DNA of 64,000 nucleotides from Hafnia alvei (GTDB taxonomy: Bacteria > Pseudomonadota > Gammaproteobacteria > Enterobacterales > Enterobacteriaceae): positions 1 through 64,000 of the forward strand of contig NZ_FMIQ01000062.1 in NCBI RefSeq assembly GCF_900095695.1, read 5' to 3'. Position 1 is the stretch's first letter; every line of letters begins with the position of its first letter. The position numbers and the translations under genes are program-made. Below the pieces are notes generated by a model. It was not told where the DNA came from, did no database searches, and saw only the letters and a list, made by a program, of their open reading frames with translations. Shown here one piece after another: positions 30,459 to 39,897 of this stretch.

Positions 30459-31387
30459 TGTCAGATTTAATGCGTGATCCCAACTCTCCTGATTTTGGCC
30501 GTCGTCGTCTGATTACGGCGCTGGCGTTGTCGCCGTTTTTGCTTCCGCTATCGGTGCAGGCCTCTGCGCTGACCAGTACGACCTATCCCGATCTCAATCG
30601 AATTGTGGCGCTCGAATGGCTGCCGATTGAGCTTCTGCTGACGCTCGGTATTACGCCGCTTGCCGTGGCCGAAATTGCCAATTACCGCCTTTGGGTGCAA
30701 GAGCCTGAATTGGCACCGACGGTTATCGATCTCGGCAACCGCACAGAGCCGAATATGGAGCTGCTGCAACAGATTGATCCATCGCTGATCCTCTATTCCG
30801 ATGGATTTGGCCCCTCCGTGGCGAAAATGCAAACCATTGCACCCGCGATGGGCTTTTCCTTTAACGATGGCTCAGGTCTGCCGCTGAAACTGGCTAAAAA
30901 GTCACTGCAAAATCTGGCGGAAAAACTGGGTGTGCCTGAACGCGCTAGCGCGCACCTCGCGCTATTCCAACAGCGGTTGGCACAAAGTAAACAGCGCCTA
31001 AGCGCGTGGGACAATACGCCACTGTTGCTGTTTACATTGTTAGACGCCGGACATGCTTTGGTCTTTGGTAAAGGCAGCATGTTCCAAGAAGTGATGGATG
31101 AGCTGGATTTAAAAAATGCGTGGACGGGCGCTACCAACTTTTGGGGCAGCGCGATCGTTGGCATTGAACAACTGGCGACGGTTTCCCCGCAGGCGCAGGC
31201 CATTTTCTTCAGCCACGGTAATGACGCATTGTTTGCTCAGGTACAGAAAACTCCGCTGTGGCAGGCGCTGCCTTTTGTGCGAGGCCAAAAAGTGATCAGC
31301 CAGCCGGGCGTGTGGTTCTATGGTGCCACGCTCTCCGCGATGCGTTTCTGTGATTTGCTGGAGTCTGCGTTAGGAGCGAAATCATGA
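30458..31387 (+). CDS. fhuD: FhuD, periplasmic ferric hydroxamate-binding protein
   Basis: This 309-residue binding protein delivers ferric hydroxamates to FhuB. The N-terminus contains FGRRRLITALALSPFLLPL, a twin-arginine-type signal, as in E. coli FhuD. The mature part has the helical-backbone fold signature NRIVALEWLPIELLLTLGI. It overlaps fhuC by 1 base and fhuB by 4 (ATGA). Confidence 0.95.
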   Translation: MSDLMRDPNSPDFGRRRLITALALSPFLLPLSVQASALTSTTYPDLNRIVALEWLPIELLLTLGITPLAVAEIANYRLWVQEPELAPTVIDLGNRTEPNMELLQQIDPSLILYSDGFGPSVAKMQTIAPAMGFSFNDGSGLPLKLAKKSLQNLAEKLGVPERASAHLALFQQRLAQSKQRLSAWDNTPLLLFTLLDAGHALVFGKGSMFQEVMDELDLKNAWTGATNFWGSAIVGIEQLATVSPQAQAIFFSHGNDALFAQVQKTPLWQALPFVRGQKVISQPGVWFYGATLSAMRFCDLLESALGAKS

Positions 31388-33387
31388 ACGCTAACGTAAA
31401 AGCATCTCAGGCTAAATTCAGCCTGTGGTTGATCCCGCTGTTGCTGGCATTGCCTGCGCTGGGATTAACCCTATTCAATCTGCATCACCAGCTGCCGTTT
31501 AATCAATGGTGGCAGGCCGCGACCGCGCCAGATATGGATAATATCCAGCAGGTCGTGATGCATTACAGCATTCTGCCACGCGACGTTGTTTCTTTGTTGG
31601 TGGGTGCTGGGCTTGGCCTTGCGGGGCTACTGTTCCAGCAGGTATTAAAAAACCCGTTGGCGGAACCTGCCACGCTGGGGGTTTCCGCTGGTGCTCAGTT
31701 TGGGGTAACGGCGGCGGTGCTATTGGCCGTTTCGCCCGAAAGTTGGATGATGCAGTTGGCGGCTCTGCTGGGCGCCGTGCTGGTAGCGCTTATTGTATTT
31801 GGCCTGTCGTGGGGTAAACGCATGTCTCCGGTGACGCTGATTCTGGCGGGGCTGGTGATGGGGCTGTACTGCGGTGCACTGAATTCCCTGATGGCGCTGT
31901 TTAATTACGAATCCCTACAGGGCATGTTTGTGTGGGCGAGCGGGGCCCTAAACCAACACGATTGGCATAACGTGACTGAGCTCGCTCCTCGTTTGCTGGT
32001 GGCATTACTGCTTTCCGCTTTGCTGATTCGCCCTTTAACGCTGCTTGGATTAGACGACGGGGTGGCTAAAAATCTGGGGCTCGGCTTAAGCAGTGCTCGT
32101 TTAGCTACCCTCGCGCTGGCGGTGTTAATTAGCGCACAGATGGTGAATGCCGTGGGCGTGATTGGTTTTATCGGCCTATTTTCGCCGCTGTTGGCGCGCA
32201 TTTGTGGCGCGCGTCGATTATCTCAACGCTTGTTGATGGCGCCTTTTATCGGCGCTTTGCTGCTGTGGCTCACCGATCAGGTGGTGCAATGGCTCGCCGT
32301 GGTTTGGCACGAAATTCCAACCGGCTCAGCCACTGCGCTCATTGGCGCGCCGGTACTGCTGTGGTTATTACCGAAGCTGCGCACCAACGGCAATATGCCG
32401 GATATGAACCAAGGCGACCGCATTACGCCAGAACGTCACCATCTGTGGCGTTGGATGGTCATCGGCATGGTTCTACTGGCGTTGGCTCTGGCCGTGGCTT
32501 TGCTGTTTGGCCGCGGCAGCGAAGGTTGGTACTGGGCGCACGGCGCTCAGATTGACGCGCTGATGCCTTGGCGCTGGCCGCGTGTGGTGGCTGCTTTGGC
32601 CGCGGGAATGATGCTAGCCGTAGCAGGAACCATGATCCAAAAGCTCACCGGTAACCCGATGGCGAGCCCTGAAGTGTTGGGGATTACGTCGGGTGCAGCC
32701 CTTGGCGTATTGGTGTTGCTGCTGTTGGTTCCGGGCAATGCGTTTGTATGGCTACTTCCGGCGGGGAGCCTCGGCGCTGCGCTGACGTTATTGTTGGTGA
32801 TGATTACCTCGAGCCGCAACGGATTTTCCGCCCAGCGTATGTTGTTGGCAGGGATTGCGGTGAGTACGGTGTTTAGTACGCTGGTGGTGATGGTGTTGGC
32901 AAGCGGCGATCCGCGTACCGGCATGTTGCTCACATGGTTGGCAGGCTCGACCTATGGCGTAGACAGCGCGCAGGCGTTACGTACCGTGGGCGTTGCTGTG
33001 GTACTGATTGCGGCAACGCCGCTGTGCCGCCGTTGGCTCATGCTATTACCTTTAGGCTCGGTAACGGCGAAAGCGGTGGGCGTCGCGCTGATGCCTTCGC
33101 GCGTCGCCATTCTGTTGATCGCATCGGCGTTAACCGCTGCCGCGACGTTAATGACCGGGCCGCTCAGCTTTGTTGGCCTGATGGCGCCTCATATGGCGCG
33201 AATGTTAGGTTTTAAACGAGCGATGCCACAGTTGATGGTTGCGGCGCTAATCGGTGGTTTTCTAATGATGTTTGCGGATTGGTGCGGACGGATGGTGATG
33301 TTCCCTTATCAAATCCCTGCCGGTTTGCTAGCAACGTTTATTGGCGCGCCGTACTTTATTTTCTTGCTGCGCAAGCAGGGGAAATAA
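31384..33387 (+). CDS. fhuB: FhuB, ferric hydroxamate ABC transporter permease
   Basis: This 667-residue inner-membrane protein is a fusion of two FecCD-type permease halves. Each half carries the conserved stretches LPRDVVSLLVGAGLGLAGL / WPRVVAALAAGMMLAVAGT and the ATPase-contact region NAVGVIGFIGLFSPL / MTGPLSFVGLMAPH. It is last in the fhu operon. Confidence 0.96.
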   Translation: MNANVKASQAKFSLWLIPLLLALPALGLTLFNLHHQLPFNQWWQAATAPDMDNIQQVVMHYSILPRDVVSLLVGAGLGLAGLLFQQVLKNPLAEPATLGVSAGAQFGVTAAVLLAVSPESWMMQLAALLGAVLVALIVFGLSWGKRMSPVTLILAGLVMGLYCGALNSLMALFNYESLQGMFVWASGALNQHDWHNVTELAPRLLVALLLSALLIRPLTLLGLDDGVAKNLGLGLSSARLATLALAVLISAQMVNAVGVIGFIGLFSPLLARICGARRLSQRLLMAPFIGALLLWLTDQVVQWLAVVWHEIPTGSATALIGAPVLLWLLPKLRTNGNMPDMNQGDRITPERHHLWRWMVIGMVLLALALAVALLFGRGSEGWYWAHGAQIDALMPWRWPRVVAALAAGMMLAVAGTMIQKLTGNPMASPEVLGITSGAALGVLVLLLLVPGNAFVWLLPAGSLGAALTLLLVMITSSRNGFSAQRMLLAGIAVSTVFSTLVVMVLASGDPRTGMLLTWLAGSTYGVDSAQALRTVGVAVVLIAATPLCRRWLMLLPLGSVTAKAVGVALMPSRVAILLIASALTAAATLMTGPLSFVGLMAPHMARMLGFKRAMPQLMVAALIGGFLMMFADWCGRMVMFPYQIPAGLLATFIGAPYFIFLLRKQGK

Positions 33388-33396
33388 GCGAATACA

Positions 33397-33419
33397 ATCC
33401 GCCGCGCCATGCGGCGGAT
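33397..33419. terminator. Hairpin between convergent fhuB and DUF2076 gene
   Basis: ATCCGCCGC pairs with GCGGCGGAT around a 5-base loop. There is no good T-run on either side, so termination is uncertain. Confidence 0.4.
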
Positions 33420-33439
33420 ATGATATCTAGCGGATAGTT

Positions 33440-34222
33440 TTAGAAGAACGAATCATCGTCGTTGTTATTGTAGCCGTCGTCATCGCTACCAAAACCTGAA
33501 TCGAAGAACCCGCTGTCTTGCCCATTCTGATTTGACGCATCATCCTGCCAATCCGCATTTTGCAGATCGGGCTGCATGATATCTGATTGAGTTGCATCAG
33601 CTTGTGCCGCATCAGGCTGAGCAATCGTATTTTCCTCAACCACGTTCACGATCTCTTCCGGCCGGCTATTGTGGAACATGCCGGTCAGCATATCCGCGAT
33701 CACTACGCCACCCGCAACACCAGCTGCCGTTTGCAATGCGCCGCTTAAAAAGCTGCTGCCGCCACGAGAGGCCGCAGGCGCATAACCGCTATTCGCATTG
33801 TTGGCATACTGATTATTGGCGTATTGATTGTTGGCGTATTGATTATTGGAATAGTTTGCCGCGCCAGGAATGGGCAGGCTTCCGCTGTTTGATACGGCGG
33901 CAGGACGTGACTCGGTTGCATTGGTGCTGCCACCGCCGAACAAGCCCGCTAAAAAGCCGCCGCTGTTCTGTTTCGGCTGGCTCTGTAGCTGAGTCACCTG
34001 TTGCTGCAGAGCATTCACCTGATCGTTTAAACGCTTAATCGCCGCTTCTTGTACCAGCATCGCTTGAGCCATGTAATAAGGCGCCGCAGGCTGTTTGGCG
34101 ATATATTCCTGAATCAAACGCTCGGCCTGAGCATCCCTCGGCCCGCTGCCTGCTTCAGCCTGTTGAAGGCGAGAGAAAAGGCCAGAGATAACGCGTTGCT
34201 CAACGGATTGTTCATCAGACAT
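33440..34222 (-). CDS. DUF2076-family protein with NNQYA repeats
   Basis: This 260-residue protein of unknown function fits the DUF2076 family (MSDEQSVEQRVISGLFSRLQQAE, then PAAPYYMAQAMLVQEAAIKRLNDQVNALQQQV). A coiled-coil stretch of about residues 60-85 is followed by Gly/Ser/Asn-rich linker with NNQYA units in tandem. A Gly/Ala-rich hydrophobic stretch (ALQTAAGVAGGVVIADML) and a very acidic Asp/Asn tail ending DDDSFF complete it. The start at 34222 has GAGG 5 bases before it; an upstream ATG is rejected. It converges on fhuB and lies upstream-adjacent to iap. No function can be assigned from sequence. Confidence 0.85.
   Translation of the reverse strand: MSDEQSVEQRVISGLFSRLQQAEAGSGPRDAQAERLIQEYIAKQPAAPYYMAQAMLVQEAAIKRLNDQVNALQQQVTQLQSQPKQNSGGFLAGLFGGGSTNATESRPAAVSNSGSLPIPGAANYSNNQYANNQYANNQYANNANSGYAPAASRGGSSFLSGALQTAAGVAGGVVIADMLTGMFHNSRPEEIVNVVEENTIAQPDAAQADATQSDIMQPDLQNADWQDDASNQNGQDSGFFDSGFGSDDDGYNNNDDDSFF
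33801..33853 (-). repeat. Tandem 15-base repeat coding NNQYA
   Basis: Three 15-base units (33801, 33816, 33831) and a partial fourth differ at only one or two bases each. Copy-number change by slippage would keep the reading frame. Confidence 0.8.
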
Positions 34223-34369
34223 AGAAACCTCAACAAATATTGATGCCAAAGTGGCGCTAAAACAGATCAATCTGGAATAAATGTAATGCCCATTCATTAA
34301 AGATCAATATGGCTTAACGCTTTGTCACAAAGGCTGCGGTTTCTATACAGATGACGTTATCACTGAAAA

Positions 34370-35410
34370 CTACTTAGCCACCTCTTCCACCAGAGGCAGT
34401 AAAATTCTCACGCTGTCTCGGGTACGCGATTTGATACGCCCGGGCAGGTGTTTATCTAAGTACTGAAGATTGTCATATTGCGGCTGGTGCCACGTGGTGC
34501 CTTCTGGGAAATGCGTATTTTTGCTGGTTTGTTGATAGCCGTCTTTTTTGCCCAGAGACCAATTGCTGGCTTCAACCGCGAGCACTGGAATATTGGCCGC
34601 ATCGAACGGCATTTGATCTGAGCAACAACCGGTGCCTTTCGGGCTATGTTCGCCATGACCGTTGTTAATGGCGGCGCTAATACCAAAGCGCTTAGCAAGC
34701 TTAAGGGCGCGGTCGCGGGATTTCTCGGCGATGGATTTCGGCGTGTTAGCACCGCTGTGGAAGTAGAGTTTATCGCCGGTAATCAAAGAATCGAGATTGA
34801 TAACTAACAGCGTATTGTCTTTGTCGGCTTTGCTCATTCTGCTGAGATAGTTTTCAGCCCCTTTACTCCCCAACTCCTCGGCGCTGAGCGCAAGGAAGCG
34901 AATAGTGGCCTTGGTTTTTACGCTGCGCAGACGCTCGGCAAGCTCCAACATCACGCCAACGCCAGACGCATTGTCATCTACACCCTGCAACGTTAATCCG
35001 CCAAGATTATGGTTCACATCGCTGTCGCTCATTGGGGTATAGGTATCAAGATGCGCGACGATTAAGATCTGTTTGTCGGTGCTGCCGGGTTTCACCGCAA
35101 TCACTGACGTGGCGTTCACGTTATGCCAATCTTTTTTACCTTCGCTTGAGGTATACACATAGCGGGTTTTGAAATCTCTTAAGTCGCTCTGATAGCCCAT
35201 GTTTTGGAAACGCTGATTAACATAGTCCGCCATCATTAGCTCGGCGGGGCTACCTGCCATGCGGCCGGGGAAGTAGGTCGAGATATGTCGTACTTCTTGT
35301 TCGGCTATTTTACCGACGGGCTGATGGGTAATACCTGCGGCTGAAACCGCGAAACTGCTGCTTAGACATAGCGCTGCGCAAACCAGTTTAAGTGAACGGC
35401 AGGAAAACAT
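34370..35410 (-). CDS. iap: Iap, periplasmic aminopeptidase (M28 family)
   Basis: This 346-residue exported protein corresponds to E. coli Iap (345 aa), which trims N-terminal Arg from alkaline phosphatase subunits. The metal-site motifs AHLDTYTPMSD, GVDDNASGVGVMLELAE, LSAEELGSKGAENY and the CCSDQM block are seen. The signal peptide ends SSSFAVSAAG. A TTG 15 codons upstream gives a longer frame; the ATG at 35410 has AAGGA about 10 bases before it and gives the family length. It is divergent from cysD, as in E. coli, but without the CRISPR-Cas genes found there. Confidence 0.9.
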   Translation of the reverse strand: MFSCRSLKLVCAALCLSSSFAVSAAGITHQPVGKIAEQEVRHISTYFPGRMAGSPAELMMADYVNQRFQNMGYQSDLRDFKTRYVYTSSEGKKDWHNVNATSVIAVKPGSTDKQILIVAHLDTYTPMSDSDVNHNLGGLTLQGVDDNASGVGVMLELAERLRSVKTKATIRFLALSAEELGSKGAENYLSRMSKADKDNTLLVINLDSLITGDKLYFHSGANTPKSIAEKSRDRALKLAKRFGISAAINNGHGEHSPKGTGCCSDQMPFDAANIPVLAVEASNWSLGKKDGYQQTSKNTHFPEGTTWHQPQYDNLQYLDKHLPGRIKSRTRDSVRILLPLVEEVAK

Positions 35411-35784
35411 GGGTAAAGCGTCCTTAGCGCTGCTGAAAACCAAAAACGTGTTCAACAGCGTGATAATTGGGATGATAAATCAGTGCGGCTAGTATGGAGT
35501 CTTCGCTCTTATTACACAATTTCTAGCGCTCCTAAAATTTAAGGAAATGTTTACTTCCTTAATCTTGCGCCGCCTCAGCTGGCTGCATATTTCTTTCGGT
35601 TATTTCAAATACCTTTTCGTCATTTCATTTGGGCAAAGCTGACACCTTATAGTGCCCCTATCCTGCGTTTTTGAAGTTACCGCTGCGCTCACTCCGTTTG
35701 ATTTGCTGTAACTCCAACCCTCTTGGATAAATATCCGATGTGCCAGTGTGGCCTTCGGGAGAATTTCTGGCTTAAGGATCGTCC
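35411..35784. promoter_or_regulatory. iap-cysD divergent region
   Basis: These 374 bases hold no gene and no CRISPR repeats. TATAGT at 35648-35653 is a plausible -10 for cysDNC, with a poor -35. A CysB site is expected but could not be defined by eye. GGAGTTACAG-like inverted sequence occurs around 35676-35716. Confidence 0.4.
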
Positions 35785-36693
35785 ATGGATAACCAAAGAC
35801 TGACTCACTTACGACAGCTCGAAGCGGAGAGTATTCACATCATCCGCGAAGTCGCTGCCGAGTTTTCTAACCCTGTCATGATGTACTCCATCGGCAAAGA
35901 TTCTTCGGTGATGCTGCATTTGGCGCGTAAGGCATTCTATCCGGGGACGCTACCGTTCCCGCTGCTGCACGTTGATACCGGCTGGAAATTCCGCGAAATG
36001 TACGAATTTCGCGATCGCACCGCCAAAGCCTACGGATGTGAACTTTTGGTGCATAAGAACCCAGAAGGCGTCGCGATGGGCATCAGCCCGTTTGTTCATG
36101 GCAGCGCCAAACATACTGACATCATGAAAACCGAAGGCTTAAAACAGGCGCTGAATAAATATGGTTTTGATGCCGCCTTTGGCGGTGCGCGTCGTGATGA
36201 AGAAAAATCACGTGCCAAAGAGAGAATCTATTCATTCCGCGACCGCTTCCATCGCTGGGACCCAAAAAACCAGCGACCTGAGCTGTGGCACAACTATAAC
36301 GGTCAGGTGAACAAAGGGGAGAGCATCCGCGTCTTTCCGCTGTCAAACTGGACTGAACTCGATATCTGGCAATATATCTACTTGGAAAATATCGATATTG
36401 TTCCGCTTTATCTGGCAAAGCCGCGCCCTGTTTTAGAGCGTGACGGCATGCTGATGATGGTGGATGACGATCGTATCGATCTCCAGCCGGGGGAAGTGAT
36501 CAAGCAACGCATGGTTCGATTCCGTACTTTAGGCTGCTGGCCGCTCACCGGCGCGGTGGAGTCTCAGGCGCAAACGCTGCCTGAAATCATCGAAGAGATG
36601 CTGGTTTCCACCACCAGCGAGCGTCAGGGAAGAATGATCGATCGCGATCAGTCTGGCTCGATGGAGCTGAAAAAGCGCCAAGGGTACTTTTAA
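35785..36693 (+). CDS. cysD: CysD, sulfate adenylyltransferase small subunit
   Basis: This 302-residue subunit makes adenosine 5'-phosphosulfate from ATP and sulfate. The PP-loop motif [12 protein letters not shown] (about residues 36-47) binds ATP, and the sequence is nearly identical to E. coli CysD (302), ending [10 protein letters not shown]. It works with CysN, encoded 22 bases downstream. Confidence 0.98.
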   Translation: MDNQRLTHLRQLEAESIHIIREVAAEFSNPVMMYSIGKDSSVMLHLARKAFYPGTLPFPLLHVDTGWKFREMYEFRDRTAKAYGCELLVHKNPEGVAMGISPFVHGSAKHTDIMKTEGLKQALNKYGFDAAFGGARRDEEKSRAKERIYSFRDRFHRWDPKNQRPELWHNYNGQVNKGESIRVFPLSNWTELDIWQYIYLENIDIVPLYLAKPRPVLERDGMLMMVDDDRIDLQPGEVIKQRMVRFRTLGCWPLTGAVESQAQTLPEIIEEMLVSTTSERQGRMIDRDQSGSMELKKRQGYF

Positions 36694-36715
36694 GAATTCG
36701 TAGAGGACGAGAACC

Positions 36716-38155
36716 ATGAGCCAGATGATTAACCATTCCATTGCAGACCAAATTGCTGAGCAAGGCGGGGTGGAAGCTTATTTACAGCTGCAACAAGATA
36801 AAAGCCTGCTGCGTTTTCTCACCTGCGGCAGCGTGGACGATGGTAAAAGCACGCTGATTGGGCGCTTGCTGCACGATACGCGCCAAATTTATGAAGATCA
36901 GCTAACGACGCTGCACAGCGACAGCAAGCGCATTGGCACGCAGGGCGAGAAACTCGATCTGGCGCTGCTGGTTGACGGTCTTCAGGCCGAGCGTGAGCAA
37001 GGCATTACCATTGATGTTGCCTACCGCTACTTTTCGACGGAAAAGCGCAAATTTATTATTGCCGATACCCCAGGGCATGAGCAGTACACCCGTAACATGG
37101 CGACCGGCGCATCAACCTGCGATTTAGCCATTTTACTGATCGACGCGCGCAAGGGCGTTTTGGATCAAACTCGTCGCCACAGCTTTATCGCTACGCTGCT
37201 GGGTATTCGCCATCTGGTGGTGGCGGTGAATAAAATGGATCTGCGTGACTACCAGCAGGATGTGTTTGAGCAAATCAAGCAGGACTATCTCAGCTTTGCC
37301 GAGCAACTGCCCGGTGATTTAGCGATTAAGTTTGTGCCGCTTTCCGCGCTTGATGGCGACAATGTGGCGACACAAAGTGAGGCCATGAGCTGGTATCACG
37401 GGCCAACCTTATTAGAAATTTTGGAAACCGTTGATGTGGTACACGACGCTGAAAAGCAGCCGCTGCGTTTTCCCGTGCAGTACGTAAACCGTCCGAATCT
37501 GGATTTTCGCGGCTATGCGGGAACGCTGTCCGCAGGCGTACTCAGCGTGGGGCAGCAGGTGAAGGTATTACCGTCAGGGGTCACTTCGCGCGTTGCTCGG
37601 ATTGTTACCTTTGATGGTGACCTGCAAAGCGCCGTACCCGGAGAGGCCATCACGCTAGTGCTGGAGGATGAAATTGATATCAGCCGTGGCGATCTGATCG
37701 TGGCCGCTGATGCGTCAATTCCTGCCGTGCAGGGCGCGACGGTCGATGTTGTCTGGATGTCTGAGCAGCCGCTGAGCCAAGGGCAAAGTTTTGATATCAA
37801 ACTCGGCGGCAAGAAAACCCGCGCTCGCGTGGAGCGAATTGACTATCAGGTGGATATCAACACGCTCACGCAGCGTGCGGTAGAATCTTTGCCGCTCAAT
37901 GGCATTGGCTTGGTTGAACTCACCTTCGATGAACCGCTGGTTATCGATAGCTATGCGCAAAACCACGACACCGGCAGCTTTATTTTTATCGATAGGCTCA
38001 CCAACGTTACCGTAGGGGCGGGGCTTATCCGTGAAGCGCTGACATCATCACAAACCAATACGGCTGATTTTAGCGCTTTTGAAATTGAGCTTAATGCTTT
38101 GGTCCGTCGCCACTTCCCACACTGGGGTGCGCGCGATTTGCTGGGTGGAAAATAG
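36716..38155 (+). CDS. cysN: CysN, sulfate adenylyltransferase GTPase subunit
   Basis: This 479-residue GTPase couples GTP hydrolysis to sulfate activation. EF-Tu-like motifs are [28 protein letters not shown] and NKMD. AGGACGAGAACC lies before the ATG. It precedes cysC by 2 bases. Confidence 0.98.
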   Translation: MSQMINHSIADQIAEQGGVEAYLQLQQDKSLLRFLTCGSVDDGKSTLIGRLLHDTRQIYEDQLTTLHSDSKRIGTQGEKLDLALLVDGLQAEREQGITIDVAYRYFSTEKRKFIIADTPGHEQYTRNMATGASTCDLAILLIDARKGVLDQTRRHSFIATLLGIRHLVVAVNKMDLRDYQQDVFEQIKQDYLSFAEQLPGDLAIKFVPLSALDGDNVATQSEAMSWYHGPTLLEILETVDVVHDAEKQPLRFPVQYVNRPNLDFRGYAGTLSAGVLSVGQQVKVLPSGVTSRVARIVTFDGDLQSAVPGEAITLVLEDEIDISRGDLIVAADASIPAVQGATVDVVWMSEQPLSQGQSFDIKLGGKKTRARVERIDYQVDINTLTQRAVESLPLNGIGLVELTFDEPLVIDSYAQNHDTGSFIFIDRLTNVTVGAGLIREALTSSQTNTADFSAFEIELNALVRRHFPHWGARDLLGGK

Positions 38156-38157
38156 CG

Positions 38158-38799
38158 GTGACTGATATCAATTTATTACAACCAGCTACTGAAAGTAACG
38201 CCTCTAACCCTGATATCGTCTGGCATGAACATGCGGTCAGTCGCGAGAATCGCGAAAATCTGCATGGACATCAGGGCGCGGTGATTTGGTTTACCGGGCT
38301 TTCGGGCTCGGGAAAATCATCGGTTGCCGGAGCGTTAGAGCAGGCACTGCATCAGCTTGGGGTGAGTACATACTTACTGGATGGTGACAATGTGCGGCAT
38401 GGCTTATCGCGTGACCTTGGTTTTAGCGACGACGATCGTATCGAGAATATTCGCCGCGTGGGCGAGGTCGCTAAACTAATGCAGGATGCGGGTTTGTTAG
38501 TGCTCACTGCATTTATCTCTCCTCATCGCCATGAACGCCAAATGGTGCGCGAACTGTTACCGGAAGGGCGTTTTATCGAGGTCTTTGTGGATACGCCACT
38601 CGCCGTGTGTGAACTGCGCGATCCCAAAGGGCTATACAAAAAAGCGCGTGCGGGTGAGATTAAAAATTTCACTGGAATTAGCTCGATTTATGAGCCTCCT
38701 GAGCAGCCTGAAATTCACCTAAATGGCGAACAATTAGTAACAAATTTGGTCGCACAAATGTTAGACGTTTTACGCCATCACGCTATTATCAAACCCTAG
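38158..38799 (+). CDS. cysC: CysC, adenylyl-sulfate kinase
   Basis: This 213-residue kinase phosphorylates APS to PAPS, the substrate for sulfite formation. The P-loop is GLSGSGKS, followed by [11 protein letters not shown] and [13 protein letters not shown]. It starts at GTG two bases after the cysN stop. The N-terminus is about 12 residues longer than in E. coli (201), with no obvious added motif. Confidence 0.96.
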   Translation: MTDINLLQPATESNASNPDIVWHEHAVSRENRENLHGHQGAVIWFTGLSGSGKSSVAGALEQALHQLGVSTYLLDGDNVRHGLSRDLGFSDDDRIENIRRVGEVAKLMQDAGLLVLTAFISPHRHERQMVRELLPEGRFIEVFVDTPLAVCELRDPKGLYKKARAGEIKNFTGISSIYEPPEQPEIHLNGEQLVTNLVAQMLDVLRHHAIIKP

Positions 38800-38808
38800 T
38801 TATTGTTG

Positions 38809-38839
38809 CATTACATTTATTCCTTTGGTGAATGTAATG
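38809..38839 (+). other. Hairpin between cysC and ygbE
   Basis: CATTACATT pairs with AATGTAATG around a 13-base loop. There is no T-run, so it may be an RNA processing or stability element rather than a terminator. Confidence 0.35.
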
Positions 38840-38857
38840 ATTATTCAGGGTCGATAT

Positions 38858-39184
38858 ATGCTAATAAACGCCGCCAACATTCCCGCTGACAAGAAAAAGT
38901 CATTGGAGAAAGAAGAGCCTTCCTACGCCTTTGCCGGCGGGGTATTGGGCTTTTCTTTCTATTGGTTGGCTTTTGTTCTGCCCTTTATCGTCTATGGTCT
39001 GAATACCCCTTTTTTCCTGCTCTACACGTGGCCGTTTTTTCTGGCTCTGATGCCCATTTCAGTGCTGCTTGGCATTGGTATCAACAAGCTGGTGTCGGGG
39101 CGACTGCTGATTAGCGTGCCGTTGTGCGGGGTGCTGGTGGTGATGTTGTTCTGGCAAACCTTCTTGTTGCTGACAGGCTGGTAA
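38858..39184 (+). CDS. ygbE: YgbE, DUF3561 inner-membrane protein
   Basis: This 108-residue protein has three hydrophobic segments and the family stretch YTWPFFLALMPISVLLGIGI. It corresponds to E. coli YgbE (107 aa), also downstream of cysC. Function is unknown. The start at 38858 has AGGG 7 bases before it; two earlier Met codons lack a site and include the hairpin sequence. Confidence 0.85.
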   Translation: MLINAANIPADKKKSLEKEEPSYAFAGGVLGFSFYWLAFVLPFIVYGLNTPFFLLYTWPFFLALMPISVLLGIGINKLVSGRLLISVPLCGVLVVMLFWQTFLLLTGW

Positions 39185-39294
39185 CTCCTGCCGAGTACGG
39201 CAAAATTCTCTACTCAGGTTTTTTCCTCTTACGCCGATAACTCAGAGATATTTTAAAAATATCTTTGGGTTAGTTGTTACAGAGGATAATTACT

Positions 39295-39687
39295 ATGGCA
39301 AATGTATCTATCACTATGTCGGTTCCCGCTGCGGGTGTTTCGCCCGCGTTAACCGGCAGCGGCGAAAGCGTTGGTAGCGGAAGCGGCAGCACCGTTGGGG
39401 CGAGTACGTCGGGAGGCGGTTCTGACCGTGTCCAACAGCTGATGAAACAAATTCAGGATCTTCAGCAGCAGCTGCGCGATTTAGCGAGTTCGGGCGGCTC
39501 ACCGGAAGAGATTAAAAAGCAGCAAGAGCTGATTCAAAACCAAATCAAAGCGTTACAGGCCGAAATCGCACGTATTCGCCAGCAAGAGGCGGAGCAGGCG
39601 CAGCAAAGCCAGTTGGATAAAGTGGGTAAAACCGGTGACGGCGTTAACCGCCCAACCGATGAAAATCAGATTGATGTTTATATCTGA
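39295..39687 (+). CDS. Small FlxA-like coiled-coil protein
   Basis: This 130-residue protein has a Gly/Ser-rich N-terminal part (residues about 15-45) and a Gln-rich coiled coil (QQLMKQIQDLQQQLRDL, then QQELIQNQIKALQAEIARI). This layout resembles the FlxA-like family, named after a flagellar-regulon gene of an E. coli prophage. It has no signal peptide or membrane segment. The start at 39295 has GAGG 9 bases before it; a Met 7 codons earlier contains that site. It sits alone between ygbE and lgt, at a join not found in E. coli, with a terminator after it. Function is unknown. Confidence 0.7.
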   Translation: MANVSITMSVPAAGVSPALTGSGESVGSGSGSTVGASTSGGGSDRVQQLMKQIQDLQQQLRDLASSGGSPEEIKKQQELIQNQIKALQAEIARIRQQEAEQAQQSQLDKVGKTGDGVNRPTDENQIDVYI

Positions 39688-39697
39688 TTTTTTGGCA

Positions 39698-39733
39698 AAC
39701 CTGTCATCTCTGCTGATGAAATGACGGGTTTTC
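39698..39733 (+). terminator. Terminator after the FlxA-like gene
   Basis: AACCTGTCAT (39698-39707) pairs with ATGACGGGTT (39721-39730), followed by a short TT. The stem is strong and the tail short. Confidence 0.55.
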
Positions 39734-39897
39734 CGCTGCAAGATGATTAACGGTTTTACATAACTTTTCCGCAACCTCAAGCCCGCTCTATTTCTTTCCT
39801 ATGCTATCATGCGCAACTTGCCTTCCCGCTGATATCCCAATGCCTTTTGGTTTAGGGAGTGATAGGGAATAAATATTCGATATTGTCGTGGTGATAG

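Noticed and set aside
35411..35784. Possible CRISPR array between iap and cysD
   Set aside because: This is the E. coli CRISPR-Cas position, but no repeated units or cas genes are present in the 374 bases.
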